Notes: generated from the sequence alone by a model not told the origin. A DNA stretch of 64,000 nucleotides from an unidentified eubacterium SCB49 (GCA_000170815.1 ABCO01000002.1:324810-388809), one strand, 5' to 3'; numbered from the stretch's first letter, positions 17,044 to 26,343 are shown. A program made the numbers and translations.

Positions 17044-17682
17044 CTAGTTGGTTTCATCTAGCAGGTTGTTTTTAGCGCCAGTTGTTACTTTAGGATTTTC
17101 AGTATGTAAGGCAGAGTAATCCAGTTTCCAATTAATAGTCTCTACTAGTTTATCTAATAGCTGTAAGGTTTCTAGCGCTTGTTTTGAGGCCTCTTCCATC
17201 ACACCACTCGTTGGTATTTTGTCTACAATATGCTTTTTTGCAGCTACATTAATCTCCGTAAGATCTGCTGCTGTAAATGGGTTTGCCCAACCTTCTTTTT
17301 TGTCGTAATATTTAAAATCTGTCTCGATCGTTAACAATTCTGGCTCTGGGAAATTATGCATTGTTATAACCCTAGTTTTTGGATCTGCATCCATTTTTAC
17401 TTTTGTAAGATCAAAACCAACACTTGCTTTTGCTTCTATTAAAACGAGTGCTTTTTTGGTACCTAAAAATACCGTCACCCATTTATCTTTTACATTTTGA
17501 TAATGAAAAATTTCAGAAAAATTTCCTTCTACTGTGATAAACTTACAGACAGATCGTATCTTTTCCATTAAAACAACAGACTGTGTTTCTCGTCTATCAC
17601 GTTTAATTCCTACAGCAAAACGACCATATAAAAAATAAGCCAAAATGGCGCCTACGGCCAAACCAATAAATAATAATTCCAT
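17044..17682 (-). CDS. DUF4230 protein with N-terminal membrane anchor
   Basis: One membrane helix (about 3-20) precedes a soluble domain of about 190 residues. It contains SVVLMEKIRSVCKFITVEGNFSEI and the aligned ALVLIEAKASVGFDLTKVKMD, both typical of DUF4230. The family is common in Bacteroidota and Firmicutes with no known function. It lies 6 bp downstream of the DUF4260 gene and 27 bp upstream of the MmcQ-like gene, in an apparent minus-strand run. Confidence 0.85.
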   Translation of the reverse strand: MELLFIGLAVGAILAYFLYGRFAVGIKRDRRETQSVVLMEKIRSVCKFITVEGNFSEIFHYQNVKDKWVTVFLGTKKALVLIEAKASVGFDLTKVKMDADPKTRVITMHNFPEPELLTIETDFKYYDKKEGWANPFTAADLTEINVAAKKHIVDKIPTSGVMEEASKQALETLQLLDKLVETINWKLDYSALHTENPKVTTGAKNNLLDETN

Positions 17683-17688
17683 TTAATT

Positions 17689-18033
17689 TTAAATATTTCC
17701 TAAGTGGGTATTCTTAAAGTTATCTGGGTATTTAAGCCCATATCCCAACATTCTATCAAAAGCAATATGTGAGAACAGTATGACACCTGCTAAAAGCATA
17801 CCAAAACTATCTAAATAAAACCCAATAACAAACAATGCAATGGCAATCCCGCGATGATGACACAAATTATATGTCATAGCGCCTACTTTTGTGCTTTTTA
17901 AATAGCCCAACATACCTATATCTGGAGTAAGAAGCAGCAAAGGAAACCACCACCAACTTAAATTAAGGGTCGTAAATGCAATTATTCCTAAAATGAACAA
18001 TGCCAGTTCTTCTAGTTTTAGTAGTGTTTTCAT
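17689..18033 (-). CDS. DUF4260 membrane protein
   Basis: The product of about 114 residues has four hydrophobic segments and the DUF4260 hallmarks WWWFPLLLLTPDIGMLGYL, YNLCHHRGIAIALF and HIAFDRMLGYGLKYPD. The frame extends to an ATG at 18075, inside the cyclase gene. The ATG at 18033 gives the expected MKTLLKLEELALF start and abuts the cyclase stop without overlap, so I prefer it. Function is unknown; the paired His and Asp residues could bind metal. Confidence 0.85.
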   Translation of the reverse strand: MKTLLKLEELALFILGIIAFTTLNLSWWWFPLLLLTPDIGMLGYLKSTKVGAMTYNLCHHRGIAIALFVIGFYLDSFGMLLAGVILFSHIAFDRMLGYGLKYPDNFKNTHLGNI

Positions 18034-18034
18034 A

Positions 18035-18781
18035 TTATAAAAAGCGATAAAGTACGGGTCTACTTGGTGCAGCATCGTTCTTAAAATTTGCTACTTGCAA
18101 ATTAAGAAGATAACTACCATCTTTTACATCATTAGGCACATAAATAAATTCTGTGATGGTAGCGTCAAGCCTTGGATTTTCTGGATAATTCCAGAAAGCT
18201 TTGTGCGCATATAATTTACCATCATCTTTTTCTTTATCTACTGACGGAAGATCTATCAAAAGATGTTTTACACCTATATCATATAAATACAAGGCCGCCT
18301 CTTTGCTTAAATAAGGCCAATTTGTATGAGAATACTTCATCGATTTTTTTGAATCCGTATTTGGGATCGTTCTAATCACAATAGCTTCTGGCTTTTTCCC
18401 ATTGAGCAGTTTTTTTATTTGATAATCAGTTATCACTAGATCTCCATCTTTATTTTCTGGAATCACAGAAATAAGCGCTGCAGTAAAAAAAAAGAGACTA
18501 AGCGAGGTGTTTACAGAATAAAATTCTTTAGAAATATGTCCCACACACTCTGTATGAGTACCGTGTGCATGTGGATTAAACCGAATATTATTAAAATTTA
18601 CCGCTGCACCTTCTTGGGTGCTTCCTACCCAACCATCAAGATTTACGGGTTCAATATCTGGCTTATCTATATACCAAGCTAGCGGGTTTTGAGAGTCTGC
18701 ACTCAACGGAATTGATAAATCTATAGGTTTTGAGAAATCTACTGTTTTGGATTTACCTCCTATTTTTAATATTGTGATCAT
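18035..18781 (-). CDS. Cyclase/kynurenine-formamidase-like metal hydrolase
   Basis: The 248-residue protein is of the cyclase family (PF04199-type): the metal-binding stretch is FNPHAHGTHTECVGH, equivalent to HxGTHxDxPxH. VKHLLIDLPSVD and later AHKAFW supply further active-site positions. The usual Asp and Pro of the motif are Glu/Cys here. Relatives hydrolyse N-formylkynurenine or cyclic amides; the tryptophan pathway is not represented nearby, so the substrate is open. No signal peptide is present. Confidence 0.82.
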   Translation of the reverse strand: MITILKIGGKSKTVDFSKPIDLSIPLSADSQNPLAWYIDKPDIEPVNLDGWVGSTQEGAAVNFNNIRFNPHAHGTHTECVGHISKEFYSVNTSLSLFFFTAALISVIPENKDGDLVITDYQIKKLLNGKKPEAIVIRTIPNTDSKKSMKYSHTNWPYLSKEAALYLYDIGVKHLLIDLPSVDKEKDDGKLYAHKAFWNYPENPRLDATITEFIYVPNDVKDGSYLLNLQVANFKNDAAPSRPVLYRFL

Positions 18782-18816
18782 GTGGGTTAAAAATAACTAA
18801 TATTTGTGATATTGAA

Positions 18817-20133
18817 TTAGCTTAAACCCAACTTAAAAAGGTCTGATGCAATCCCATCGCTTAAAAACTTACCTTTTTTAGTGATAATAACATTATTATC
18901 TGCAACAGCAAGCAAACCATTAGCGACATGCACTTGCATCTGTTTTATAAAATAATCGTGAAACGTATCTCCAAATACTTCGGAAATTTTAAGCAACGAA
19001 ACCCCTGCTTTTGTTCGTAATCCCGTCATCACATACTCGTTATATCGATCTGTTTTTGACAAGGATTCTCGCTCTATCGGGAGCTCATCAACAGCTATTT
19101 TTTTAAGATATATTGCATTATTAGCGATATTCCAACTACGCTGAACACCGTCATAACTATGTGCAGATGGACCAACACCTAAATAGCTTTTACCATCCCA
19201 ATAAGCAGTGTTGTTTTGAGATTCCCAGCCAGGTTTAGAAAAATTACTAAACTCATAATTTTCAAATCCTGCGGCTTCCATTCTTTCTATTAAAAGACTG
19301 TGATGTGCTTGTGCTACCTCATCTTCTACAGGAGGTACAATGCCTTTTTTAATAAAATTTTCTAGCGCTGTTTTTGGCTCTACCGTTAGGGCATAACAAG
19401 ATAAATGAGGTATTTCTAGCGCTAATGCTTTGTCTACATTCTCCAGCCAGCGCTCATTGGTCATTTTTGGAATTCCGTAAATAAGATCAATGCTAATGTT
19501 TTTAAAATATTGTTTTGCTATGTGTATACACGCTGCTGCTTCTGTTGCATTATGGGCACGATTCATTAGTTTTAAATCTTCTTCAAAAAACGACTGAATT
19601 CCAATAGAAAGACGGTTAATTCCAACTGTTTTGTACGATTTTAGTTTGTTTGTTAAAGCCGTATTACTTTGTGCGCTTTGTTGGTCTTCGACTGCGCTCA
19701 GACTGACATCGGGCTTGCTTTGTGAAGCTTTTGTGTCTTCGACTGCGCTCAGACTGACATCGGGCTTATTTTGTGAAACTTTTGCGTCTTCGACTGTGCT
19801 CTGACTGACATTGGGCTTGTTTTGAGTATTTGACTGAAAGACCAAATCATCTGGGTTTGCTTCTAGCGTAATTTCTGGATGTGCTATGACATTGTAAATG
19901 GAACGAATGGTATTTAAAATCTGCCCTATTTCCGAAGCCGTTAAAAGACTTGGTGTTCCTCCTCCAAAATAAATAGTAGCGATATCGCCGTTTATTTCAT
20001 CTTTCCGAAGGGATAATTCTTTGCAAATTGCAGCTACCATCTCATCACGCTTTTTTAATGACGTAGAGAAGTGAAAGTCACAATAATGACAGGCTTGTTT
20101 GCAAAAAGGGATGTGAATGTAGATTCCGGCCAT
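18817..20133 (-). CDS. hemW: HemW, radical-SAM haem chaperone, with repeat insertion
   Basis: The N-terminus YIHIPFCKQACHYCDFHF carries the radical-SAM cysteines (11, 15, 18), followed by IYFGGGTPSLL and EANPDDL, then GINRLSIGIQSF. The C-terminal HemW domain includes NEYVMTGLRTKAGVSL. HemW, formerly called HemN-like, binds haem and SAM and delivers haem; it lacks true HemN activity. The protein is 438 residues instead of about 380. Between EANPDDLVFQ (to residue 100) and NKLKSYKTVGINRL sits an insert of about 60 residues. It is made of three 17-residue units (NKPDVSLSAVEDTKASQ type) encoded by a palindromic DNA repeat. The frame is intact, so the enzyme may still work with a surface loop. Confidence 0.92.
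   Translation of the reverse strand: MAGIYIHIPFCKQACHYCDFHFSTSLKKRDEMVAAICKELSLRKDEINGDIATIYFGGGTPSLLTASEIGQILNTIRSIYNVIAHPEITLEANPDDLVFQSNTQNKPNVSQSTVEDAKVSQNKPDVSLSAVEDTKASQSKPDVSLSAVEDQQSAQSNTALTNKLKSYKTVGINRLSIGIQSFFEEDLKLMNRAHNATEAAACIHIAKQYFKNISIDLIYGIPKMTNERWLENVDKALALEIPHLSCYALTVEPKTALENFIKKGIVPPVEDEVAQAHHSLLIERMEAAGFENYEFSNFSKPGWESQNNTAYWDGKSYLGVGPSAHSYDGVQRSWNIANNAIYLKKIAVDELPIERESLSKTDRYNEYVMTGLRTKAGVSLLKISEVFGDTFHDYFIKQMQVHVANGLLAVADNNVIITKKGKFLSDGIASDLFKLGLS
19669..19821. repeat. Three tandem 51-bp palindromic repeat units within hemW
   Basis: The core GTCTTCGACTGCGCTCAGAC, continuing with TGACATCGGGCTT, starts at 19684, 19735 and 19786: a period of 51 bp, exactly 17 codons. The first two cores are identical over 33 bp; the third differs at a few positions. 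The pattern CTTCGAC..GCTCAG..TGAC equals that of the intergenic element at 12201. The repeats fill precisely the extra loop of HemW and contain no stop in the coding frame. Confidence 0.9.
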
Positions 20134-20159
20134 TTTAAATATAAATTCTGAACACTGAA

Positions 20160-20720
20160 TTATTTTCCAACTCTTTTTTGATTTTGCTTAACAAAGCTAG
20201 CCCAACCAGAGTAACTTTTTCCTTGACCAATGGTATTACCGCTGTTATAAAAATGACAAACTGCCGCAGCAAGACCATCGGTACTATCCAGATTTTTAGG
20301 AAGCGTTTTTAAACCTAACATACTTTGCAGCATTTTTGCCACCTGTTCTTTACTTGCATTACCACTACCTGTAATGGCCATTTTAATCTTTTTTGGGGCA
20401 TACTCCGTGATGGGTATTTCTCTAGAAAGTCCCGCTGCCATGGCGACACCTTGTGCTCTTCCTAGCTTTAACATAGATTGCACGTTTTTTCCAAAAAAGG
20501 GCGCTTCTATCGCAATTTCATCGGGATGGTAATTGTCTATAAGCTCAATGGTTCGATCAAAAATGATCTTTAAGCGTTTGTAATGGTCGTCGTATTTAGA
20601 TAGTTGTAATTCATTGAGCAACATAAACTCCATTTTTTTACCCACTACCTTTATGAGCCCAAAACCCATTATTGAAGTTCCTGGATCAATGCCTAAAATT
20701 ATTTTTTCTGTTTTACTCAA
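20160..20720 (-). CDS. ruvC: RuvC Holliday-junction resolvase
   Basis: The 186-residue protein has the RuvC nuclease fold. The first catalytic Asp is in ILGIDPGTSIMGFG, the Glu in IAIEAPFFGKNVQSMLKLGRAQG, and the last acidic pair in DSTDGLAAAVCH. It resolves Holliday junctions made by RuvAB during recombination repair. ruvA and ruvB are not in the window. It is transcribed with hemW downstream (26 bp gap) and is divergent from the flippase gene 36 bp away. Confidence 0.95.
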   Translation of the reverse strand: MSKTEKIILGIDPGTSIMGFGLIKVVGKKMEFMLLNELQLSKYDDHYKRLKIIFDRTIELIDNYHPDEIAIEAPFFGKNVQSMLKLGRAQGVAMAAGLSREIPITEYAPKKIKMAITGSGNASKEQVAKMLQSMLGLKTLPKNLDSTDGLAAAVCHFYNSGNTIGQGKSYSGWASFVKQNQKRVGK

Positions 20721-20756
20721 TGTATTGTATTTGTATATTTTTTTGTCAAAGATGTA

Positions 20757-21749
20757 ATGGCGCGACCCTTATTTATTACATTCGTAAAAGTGATTACATT
20801 TTCCAACAAATCTAAACAATATCTACTGGTTGCACTAAAGGTTTTAATACTTGCTAGTGTATTGTTTTTCTTATACAACAAAATCACAAGGACAGAAACA
20901 ACTACTTGGAGCCAATTTAAAAACCACATATTTACTGATTTTGGTGAAACAAAATGGATATTACTTTCTGTGCTTTTACTGACAACGCTTAACTGGCTTC
21001 TTGAAATTTTAAAATGGAAATCACTAGTAAGCTATTTAAAGCCTATCACATTTATAGAAGCAGCGCGACAAACCTTAGCAGGGAGTACATTAACTTTTAT
21101 TACTCCTGCCAAAATAGGAGATTATGGCATTAAAGCAAGCTATCACCCAATAAACCAACGAAAACAAATCGTACTGCTTAACCTAATAAGCAACCTCTCG
21201 CAAATGGCAATTACCGTTATGCTAGGGATTGTAGGCTGCTATTACCTTGCCTATCATAAAGAGATGAGTGACATTAAATCACTATTCCCTTGGCTATGTT
21301 TATTAGGTATTTTAGGGCTTTTCCTATTATGGATTTTCAAAAACAAACAATGGTTTAGCAAAGGAGTTTCACTAAAAAACGGCTTTCTTTTTTTCTCCAA
21401 AATAAACCGTAAAATAAAACTTAAAATACTTTTATACGCTTTACTTAGATATGTATGTTTTAGTTTTAGTTTTTATCTTTTAATTCGTGTTTTTGGCGGT
21501 GACATCACTTTAATTGATGCTTTAGCTCCTATTGTTGCAATGTATTTTTTAGCAAGCGTATTACCTTCCTTTTTTATTATCGACGTAGCCGTACGTGGCG
21601 GGATTGCAGCTTATTTATTAGCTCCTTTTGATGTTTCTGCGCTACCCGTTTTAACGACATCATTAACGATGTGGCTGCTTAACTTTGCGTTACCAGCCAT
21701 TATAGGAAGCTATTTTGTTTTGACTTATAAAGCTACAACCGCCCAATGA
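20757..21749 (+). CDS. LPG-synthase-TM/YbhN-like flippase family membrane protein
   Basis: The 330-residue protein is an integral membrane protein with about eight helices. It carries the family marks NWLLEILKWKSLV, EAARQTLAGSTLTFITPAKIGDYG and VLPSFFIIDVAVRGG, as in the AglD/MprF-N/YbhN superfamily. Such proteins are thought to move lipids or lipid-linked sugars across the inner membrane. Its stop overlaps the next start by 4 bp, coupling it to a glycosyltransferase; the pair probably builds or exports a glycolipid. Confidence 0.85.
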   Translation: MARPLFITFVKVITFSNKSKQYLLVALKVLILASVLFFLYNKITRTETTTWSQFKNHIFTDFGETKWILLSVLLLTTLNWLLEILKWKSLVSYLKPITFIEAARQTLAGSTLTFITPAKIGDYGIKASYHPINQRKQIVLLNLISNLSQMAITVMLGIVGCYYLAYHKEMSDIKSLFPWLCLLGILGLFLLWIFKNKQWFSKGVSLKNGFLFFSKINRKIKLKILLYALLRYVCFSFSFYLLIRVFGGDITLIDALAPIVAMYFLASVLPSFFIIDVAVRGGIAAYLLAPFDVSALPVLTTSLTMWLLNFALPAIIGSYFVLTYKATTAQ

Positions 21750-22882
21750 TTTATATTTTTATTAGCATCATATACACATTGCTCATTGGGTATTTTATTT
21801 TGGGCATACACAGGCTCTTTAAAACTTCTGAAATTTTAAGTATTGAAGATGCTTCTAAGTCTTTTACTAAATTCTCTATTGTAATTCCCTTTAGAAACGA
21901 AGCCGAAAGACTACCTGGACTTTTAGATTCGCTATCACAACTAAAGTATCCAAAAGAACATGTTGAAGTTTTATGTATTAACGATGAATCTACAGACAGC
22001 TCCGTTCAAATTATAGAAGCTTTTATGCTTAAAAACCCCTCTTTTCATGTACGTATTTTAAACAATAAGCGTGTTTCTTCTGCCCCAAAAAAAGATGCAA
22101 TTACCATGGCTATTTCTGAAGCGAAAAATGAATGGATTATCACCACAGATGCAGATTGTTTAATTCCATCTCAATGGCTTAACTGCTATCACAAATACAT
22201 CACCAGCAATCCCGTTGCTTTTATTGCGGGCCCTGTCATTTATAAATCATCCAACACGTTTATAGATCAGTTTCAACTTCTTGATAATTTAAGCTTACAA
22301 GGGGTCACCATGGGTAGTTTTGGACATAAAAAAGGACTCTTTTGTAATGGTGCTAATCTAGCCTACACCAAGTCACTTTTTAAAGAAATCAATGGTTTTG
22401 CAAATAACAACCATATAGCCAGTGGTGATGATGTGTTTATGCTTGAAAATGTGCAAGCTATCTTTCCAGAAAAAGTGGGATATCTTGCTAATAAAGATGC
22501 TGTAATCACAACTTTCACAGAAAAAACTTGGAAAAACCTCATCGCTCAACGCGTACGATGGGCAAAAAAAACTGGCAAACAAAATGCATTATTTACTAAA
22601 ACAGTTGGCTTTTTTGTACTTGCCGCAAATCTCACATTAATTCTGTGTTTACTTTCTCTCTTATTGTTTAATACTGCTCCTTGGGTCTTTGTAGTAACAC
22701 TAGTACTTAAGCTAGGCATTGACGCTATATTGTTACAAAAAACAGGACGCTTTTTTGGAAAGCACATTTCAGTAGTACGTGTTATTAGCTTCACACACGT
22801 GTATGCTTTTATCTCTTGTTGGGTGGTATTTAAAAGTTTTTTTACAAACTACACTTGGAAAGGTCGTAAACATCAGTATTAA
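21746..22882 (+). CDS. Family 2 glycosyltransferase, membrane-bound
   Basis: This 378-residue enzyme has an N-terminal helix, then a GT-A domain with FSIVIPFRNEAERLPGLLDSL, VLCINDESTDSS, the DXD-type site TTDADCLIP, and the processive-type QRVRWAKK motif. Two or three C-terminal helices (about 285-365) follow. The architecture matches membrane GT2 enzymes that use lipid acceptors or make short polymers. Coupling to the flippase-like gene supports a glycolipid role. The donor and acceptor cannot be read from the sequence. It converges with the next gene at 6 bp. Confidence 0.88.
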   Translation: MIYIFISIIYTLLIGYFILGIHRLFKTSEILSIEDASKSFTKFSIVIPFRNEAERLPGLLDSLSQLKYPKEHVEVLCINDESTDSSVQIIEAFMLKNPSFHVRILNNKRVSSAPKKDAITMAISEAKNEWIITTDADCLIPSQWLNCYHKYITSNPVAFIAGPVIYKSSNTFIDQFQLLDNLSLQGVTMGSFGHKKGLFCNGANLAYTKSLFKEINGFANNNHIASGDDVFMLENVQAIFPEKVGYLANKDAVITTFTEKTWKNLIAQRVRWAKKTGKQNALFTKTVGFFVLAANLTLILCLLSLLLFNTAPWVFVVTLVLKLGIDAILLQKTGRFFGKHISVVRVISFTHVYAFISCWVVFKSFFTNYTWKGRKHQY

Positions 22883-22887
22883 ACAAG

Positions 22888-23364
22888 CTACTCGGTACTA
22901 ATTATAATAGGCAGCTTAAAGTTTGTTTTAACAGGCACTCCTCTTTTATACGCTGGAGCTTTTAGTGTAATACTATCTATTTTTTGGGTTATTTTTTCTA
23001 ATAACTTCGGAAACTCTAACTGTATAACACTGTCTGTTTTAATTTCGTTTACAGTGATAATTGCGGTTTCAGAAATACTAAAATCTACCCATAAGGTATC
23101 GTGTATTGAATGAATCGCTCTTAAAGATTCTCTAGATAACGATTCTGAAATACGCGTTGTGAGTTCGCGTTCAAAACAACGTCTATTTTCTTCTTTATCT
23201 AGGACGCCTTCACACGCTAAAAAGGTGGGTTGAACATCTATCTCATTCCAATCTATTGTCTTAATCTCTTCATCATAGAACGTTTTGGCAGAAATCTTTT
23301 CTGTATCAAAATACTGGCAAGAAGTCACCGAGATAAAAAGTAAAAAAAGAAATATGATTCGCAT
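22888..23364 (-). CDS. Lipoprotein with TonB-C-terminal-like domain
   Basis: From the ATG at 23364 the product begins MRIIFLFLLFISVTSC, a clean lipoprotein leader. The upstream in-frame ATG at 23406 would bury the leader and is not preferred. The mature part resembles the TonB C-terminal region of the nearby M56 protein. ACEGVLDKEENRRCFERELTTRI parallels GCEG...KKCFSESITKFI there, and the end VPVKTNFKLPIII matches the last strand. It may be a periplasmic partner or target of the system-2 M56 protein, as the last gene of that operon. Confidence 0.7.
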   Translation of the reverse strand: MRIIFLFLLFISVTSCQYFDTEKISAKTFYDEEIKTIDWNEIDVQPTFLACEGVLDKEENRRCFERELTTRISESLSRESLRAIHSIHDTLWVDFSISETAIITVNEIKTDSVIQLEFPKLLEKITQKIDSITLKAPAYKRGVPVKTNFKLPIIISTE

Positions 23365-23415
23365 TAAGTACATCATTATGAGGGCGAAAAGTACAAATTT
23401 TAGCAATAAGATTCC

Positions 23416-24579
23416 TTATTCCTGCTTCTCAAAATGATTCTTGGTCTTTATATCGCTAATTCGTTGTTCTGCTAAAGCGCCATATTTTGCATCAGCACCG
23501 TATCGGGTAAGATATGCTTCATATAATGCAACTACACTTTTTTCATCTTTATAATAGTTATCTGCCGCAACAGCGTATTGGTAACGTAACATTTCGTCAT
23601 TAGGACTTTCGGCAACGGCTTTTTCTATCATTAAAAAAGTATTCTTATAATCACCTTCTTTTTTATAAATGGAAGCTAGCGTAAGGTATTGCCTATCTAA
23701 CGGCACGCTTTGTAAAGCGATGGCTTGTTTTATATGTGCGATTGCCAACGCATTCTTTTTTTCTGCCCAGTACATTTTACCTAGATTAAAATGATAGGTT
23801 GGGTTTTCGTCATCGTACTTTGCTATTACGATTTTGTATTGTTCAATAGCTTTTAAAAACTGATTGGTACGCGCATAACTTATGGCAAGGTTTACATGAA
23901 GCTGCTCATTGCTTTGGTTTAAATCTAATAAATGCTCGTATTGTTTTAGAGCATCATGGTACGATTTAGAATAAAAATAAACCAATGCGTTTAAGTTAAT
24001 AAAACGAATACTTGTTGGCGCTGCTTTTAGACCTATGTCTATATGTGTTGAAGCCTGTGTAAAATGTCTTTTTGTGGTAAAATGTTTAGCCAACTTATAA
24101 TGCGCATTTTGATGCTCTTTATCAATCTTGGTTGCATTCATAAACTGAACAATTGCCGTACTATCATTTAACGCTTCTTTTGCTACACCAGATTGATAAT
24201 AAAACTCAGGGTTTTTAGGATCTAATTGAGTTAGTTTCTCAAAAACACTATCTGCTTTTTTATAGCGGTCTGCTTTTAATAAAAGTTTACCGTAGTTGTA
24301 TTGCGTTAATAGGTTTTGATTATCATTATCTAAACCTTGTTTATAATAGCTTAGCGCCTTAGCTGTATTCCCGAGTGCTTGATAACTATTTGCGATTTTA
24401 ATTTCGTTGTTTCCCGCTACTTTATATGCAACAATGGCTTTATTATAATTGCCTAGCGCATACAAACTGTCGCCTTTATGCAACTGAGCCTGCACGTGGG
24501 TACAGGCTGTGATTGCAATACAAATGTAAAAAAGCTTATTCTTCAATGTTAAAGAGAATTGGTAGTGAATACAACACAT
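23416..24579 (-). CDS. Tetratricopeptide-repeat protein, exported
   Basis: After a hydrophobic leader ending AQA the protein shows about nine TPR units. Examples are LYALGNYNKAIVAYKVAG, ANSYQALGNTAKALSYYKQGL, YNYGKLLLKADRYKKADSVFEKL and FNLGKMYWAEKKNALAIAHIKQA. TPR arrays bind peptides or scaffold complexes. The annotated ATG at 24579 lies 44 bp inside the M56 gene and gives an odd N-terminus (MCCIHYQF...). A TTG at 24546 would start right before the signal peptide and near the M56 stop, and is an alternative. It belongs to the BlaI/M56 system-2 operon. Confidence 0.85.
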   Translation of the reverse strand: MCCIHYQFSLTLKNKLFYICIAITACTHVQAQLHKGDSLYALGNYNKAIVAYKVAGNNEIKIANSYQALGNTAKALSYYKQGLDNDNQNLLTQYNYGKLLLKADRYKKADSVFEKLTQLDPKNPEFYYQSGVAKEALNDSTAIVQFMNATKIDKEHQNAHYKLAKHFTTKRHFTQASTHIDIGLKAAPTSIRFINLNALVYFYSKSYHDALKQYEHLLDLNQSNEQLHVNLAISYARTNQFLKAIEQYKIVIAKYDDENPTYHFNLGKMYWAEKKNALAIAHIKQAIALQSVPLDRQYLTLASIYKKEGDYKNTFLMIEKAVAESPNDEMLRYQYAVAADNYYKDEKSVVALYEAYLTRYGADAKYGALAEQRISDIKTKNHFEKQE

Positions 24580-25981
24580 TAACCGTTTTATTATCTTTCA
24601 TTCCAGGTTTCATTTTTGGAAGCAATCTTACTACTCTTAGTGCTTCATTTGATAATGCTTCGTAATCAGAAATAATTTTAATATCTTGAACTAACCCTAT
24701 TTTATTTATGCTGAAGTTTGCTACTATTCTTTGTTTTCCAGAGATATTAGAATCATCGCCCAACTTGGTATTAAAGTTATTGCCTATAAACTTTGTGATG
24801 CTTTCAGAAAAACATTTTTTGACTTCGTCATTATCACCTTCACAACCAGGATAAACTGGAAAAGTATCTAATGTAGATAGAGGCACCCCTTCTTCATTAA
24901 CATCTGTTAAATACTCATCAACAGAATGGTAAATTTTATCCCCTGGCTTAGCCTCTGCTGCTAGAAACTCTAAGGCCTTCATCTCCTCATCAGATATGTT
25001 TCCTACTTTCATGATTGCTTCAGATAGTTCGTTTATTTTTTGCATTACTTCTGTGTCACCTTCTGCCGTTGAATTTACAGTTGATGAAATTTCTGCCGTG
25101 TCATTTGCACAAGAAGTATACACCAGCATACCTGCAATAAAAGGGATTACTAATAAATACTTTAAAGCTGACACTCGATTTGATTTTGATTTTTGTAACA
25201 TGATTATTCGTTTTTTGATTAATGATTGATTGAAAAATGTATTGATGAATGAGATGGAAGTTGTACCAAAAACCTGAGATAATAAGTTTTGGTAATAAGC
25301 AGACTTGTCCTGTTCTGCAACAGTTTTGTCTGCTGCAAATTCGTGTAAAGATTGCAGCTGTTTTTGATAGATATACACCATTGGGTTAAACCAAAATAGC
25401 GCTTTTAATACTTCAAAAAACAATAGATCTAGTGAATGCCATTGATCTATATGTACTTTTTCGTGGGCAATTATATGCTCTTTTTTATCTTCGGAAATAG
25501 TCGCCCCTAGATACATGGTTCTTAAAAAAGTAAAGGCTTCGGTAGAGTTTGGAATTTCATATATACGGTAACCCAAAGTTTTACTTAGATGGCTAGATTT
25601 TCTAATTACAGCTAATTTTTGAAGTTTTAATAAAAAAACTAAGACTGCAACAGTAACTCCAACTCCATAAATAATTAGTAAAACAGCAGGCCAGTCTACG
25701 CTACTCTGTGTGATTAAGACAGGGTCTAAAGACTGTACTACATTTGCTACTTCAGGATTTCCGTTTCCAATAAAAACAGCAGGCAATTCCATTCTAAACA
25801 CAGATGGTATTTGTTCGCTAATAACATCAAACTGCATAAAGGGTAACACAAAAGAAAGTATGGCAGTACCTAAAAGATACACGCGATTGTAATTAAAAAA
25901 AGTCTCCCGTTTTAACAACAATTGATAGACCGTAAAAAACAGCAGTTGAAAAACGAAAACTTGTAGGATATAATGTAGCAT
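24536..25981 (-). CDS. M56 (BlaR1-like) peptidase with TonB C-terminal domain (system 2)
   Basis: The 481-residue protein has an M56 domain: helices near 5-22, 35-52 and 98-118, the zinc motif HEKVH (173-177) and a fourth helix near 270-288 ending in a cysteine-containing stretch. After a periplasmic linker it ends with a TonB C-terminal-like domain (about 365-481: YPGCEG, GKQRIVANFSINKIGLVQDIKI, EALRVVRLLPKMKPG). This fusion is common in Bacteroidota. The periplasmic domain may contact TonB-box proteins or serve as sensor. It overlaps the BlaI stop by one base (TAATG), so the pair is coupled. Confidence 0.9.
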   Translation of the reverse strand: MLHYILQVFVFQLLFFTVYQLLLKRETFFNYNRVYLLGTAILSFVLPFMQFDVISEQIPSVFRMELPAVFIGNGNPEVANVVQSLDPVLITQSSVDWPAVLLIIYGVGVTVAVLVFLLKLQKLAVIRKSSHLSKTLGYRIYEIPNSTEAFTFLRTMYLGATISEDKKEHIIAHEKVHIDQWHSLDLLFFEVLKALFWFNPMVYIYQKQLQSLHEFAADKTVAEQDKSAYYQNLLSQVFGTTSISFINTFFNQSLIKKRIIMLQKSKSNRVSALKYLLVIPFIAGMLVYTSCANDTAEISSTVNSTAEGDTEVMQKINELSEAIMKVGNISDEEMKALEFLAAEAKPGDKIYHSVDEYLTDVNEEGVPLSTLDTFPVYPGCEGDNDEVKKCFSESITKFIGNNFNTKLGDDSNISGKQRIVANFSINKIGLVQDIKIISDYEALSNEALRVVRLLPKMKPGMKDNKTVNVLYSLPILFNIEE

Positions 25982-26343
25982 TACTTCTTTTCTTTATTTA
26001 TTTCTTTTAAAACATGCTCAAGCTCTTTTACACTAATGTCATTTTTCTCTACAAAAAAAGAAACCATACTTTTAAAGCTTCCTTTAAAATAGCCATCTAC
26101 TAGTTTATTAATAGACTGATTGCTGTATTCTGTTTTTTTAATTTTCGGAAAATAAATATGACCTCTTCCTTCTTTGCGATAACTCACAAAATCTTTACTC
26201 TCTAGTATACGCACAATCGTGCTCACGGTGTTATTTGCAGGTTTAGGATCTGGAAATTGAGCAACAATAGTCGCCACGTTGGCTTCACCTAGTTCCCATA
26301 GGTATTGCATTATTTCTTCTTCTGCTTTAGTAAGTTGTTTCAT
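25981..26343 (-). CDS. BlaI/MecI/CopY-family repressor (system 2)
   Basis: The 120-residue winged-helix protein opens with LTKAEEEIMQYLWELGEANVATIVAQF and has NNTVSTIVRILESKDFVSYRKEGRGHIYFP, the recognition helix and wing. It is clearly paralogous to the system-1 repressor but differs in the recognition helix (NNTVSTIVRIL versus TTTIATLLKRM), consistent with its different operator. It heads the operon BlaI - M56/TonB - TPR - TonB-like lipoprotein. Confidence 0.93.
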   Translation of the reverse strand: MKQLTKAEEEIMQYLWELGEANVATIVAQFPDPKPANNTVSTIVRILESKDFVSYRKEGRGHIYFPKIKKTEYSNQSINKLVDGYFKGSFKSMVSFFVEKNDISVKELEHVLKEINKEKK

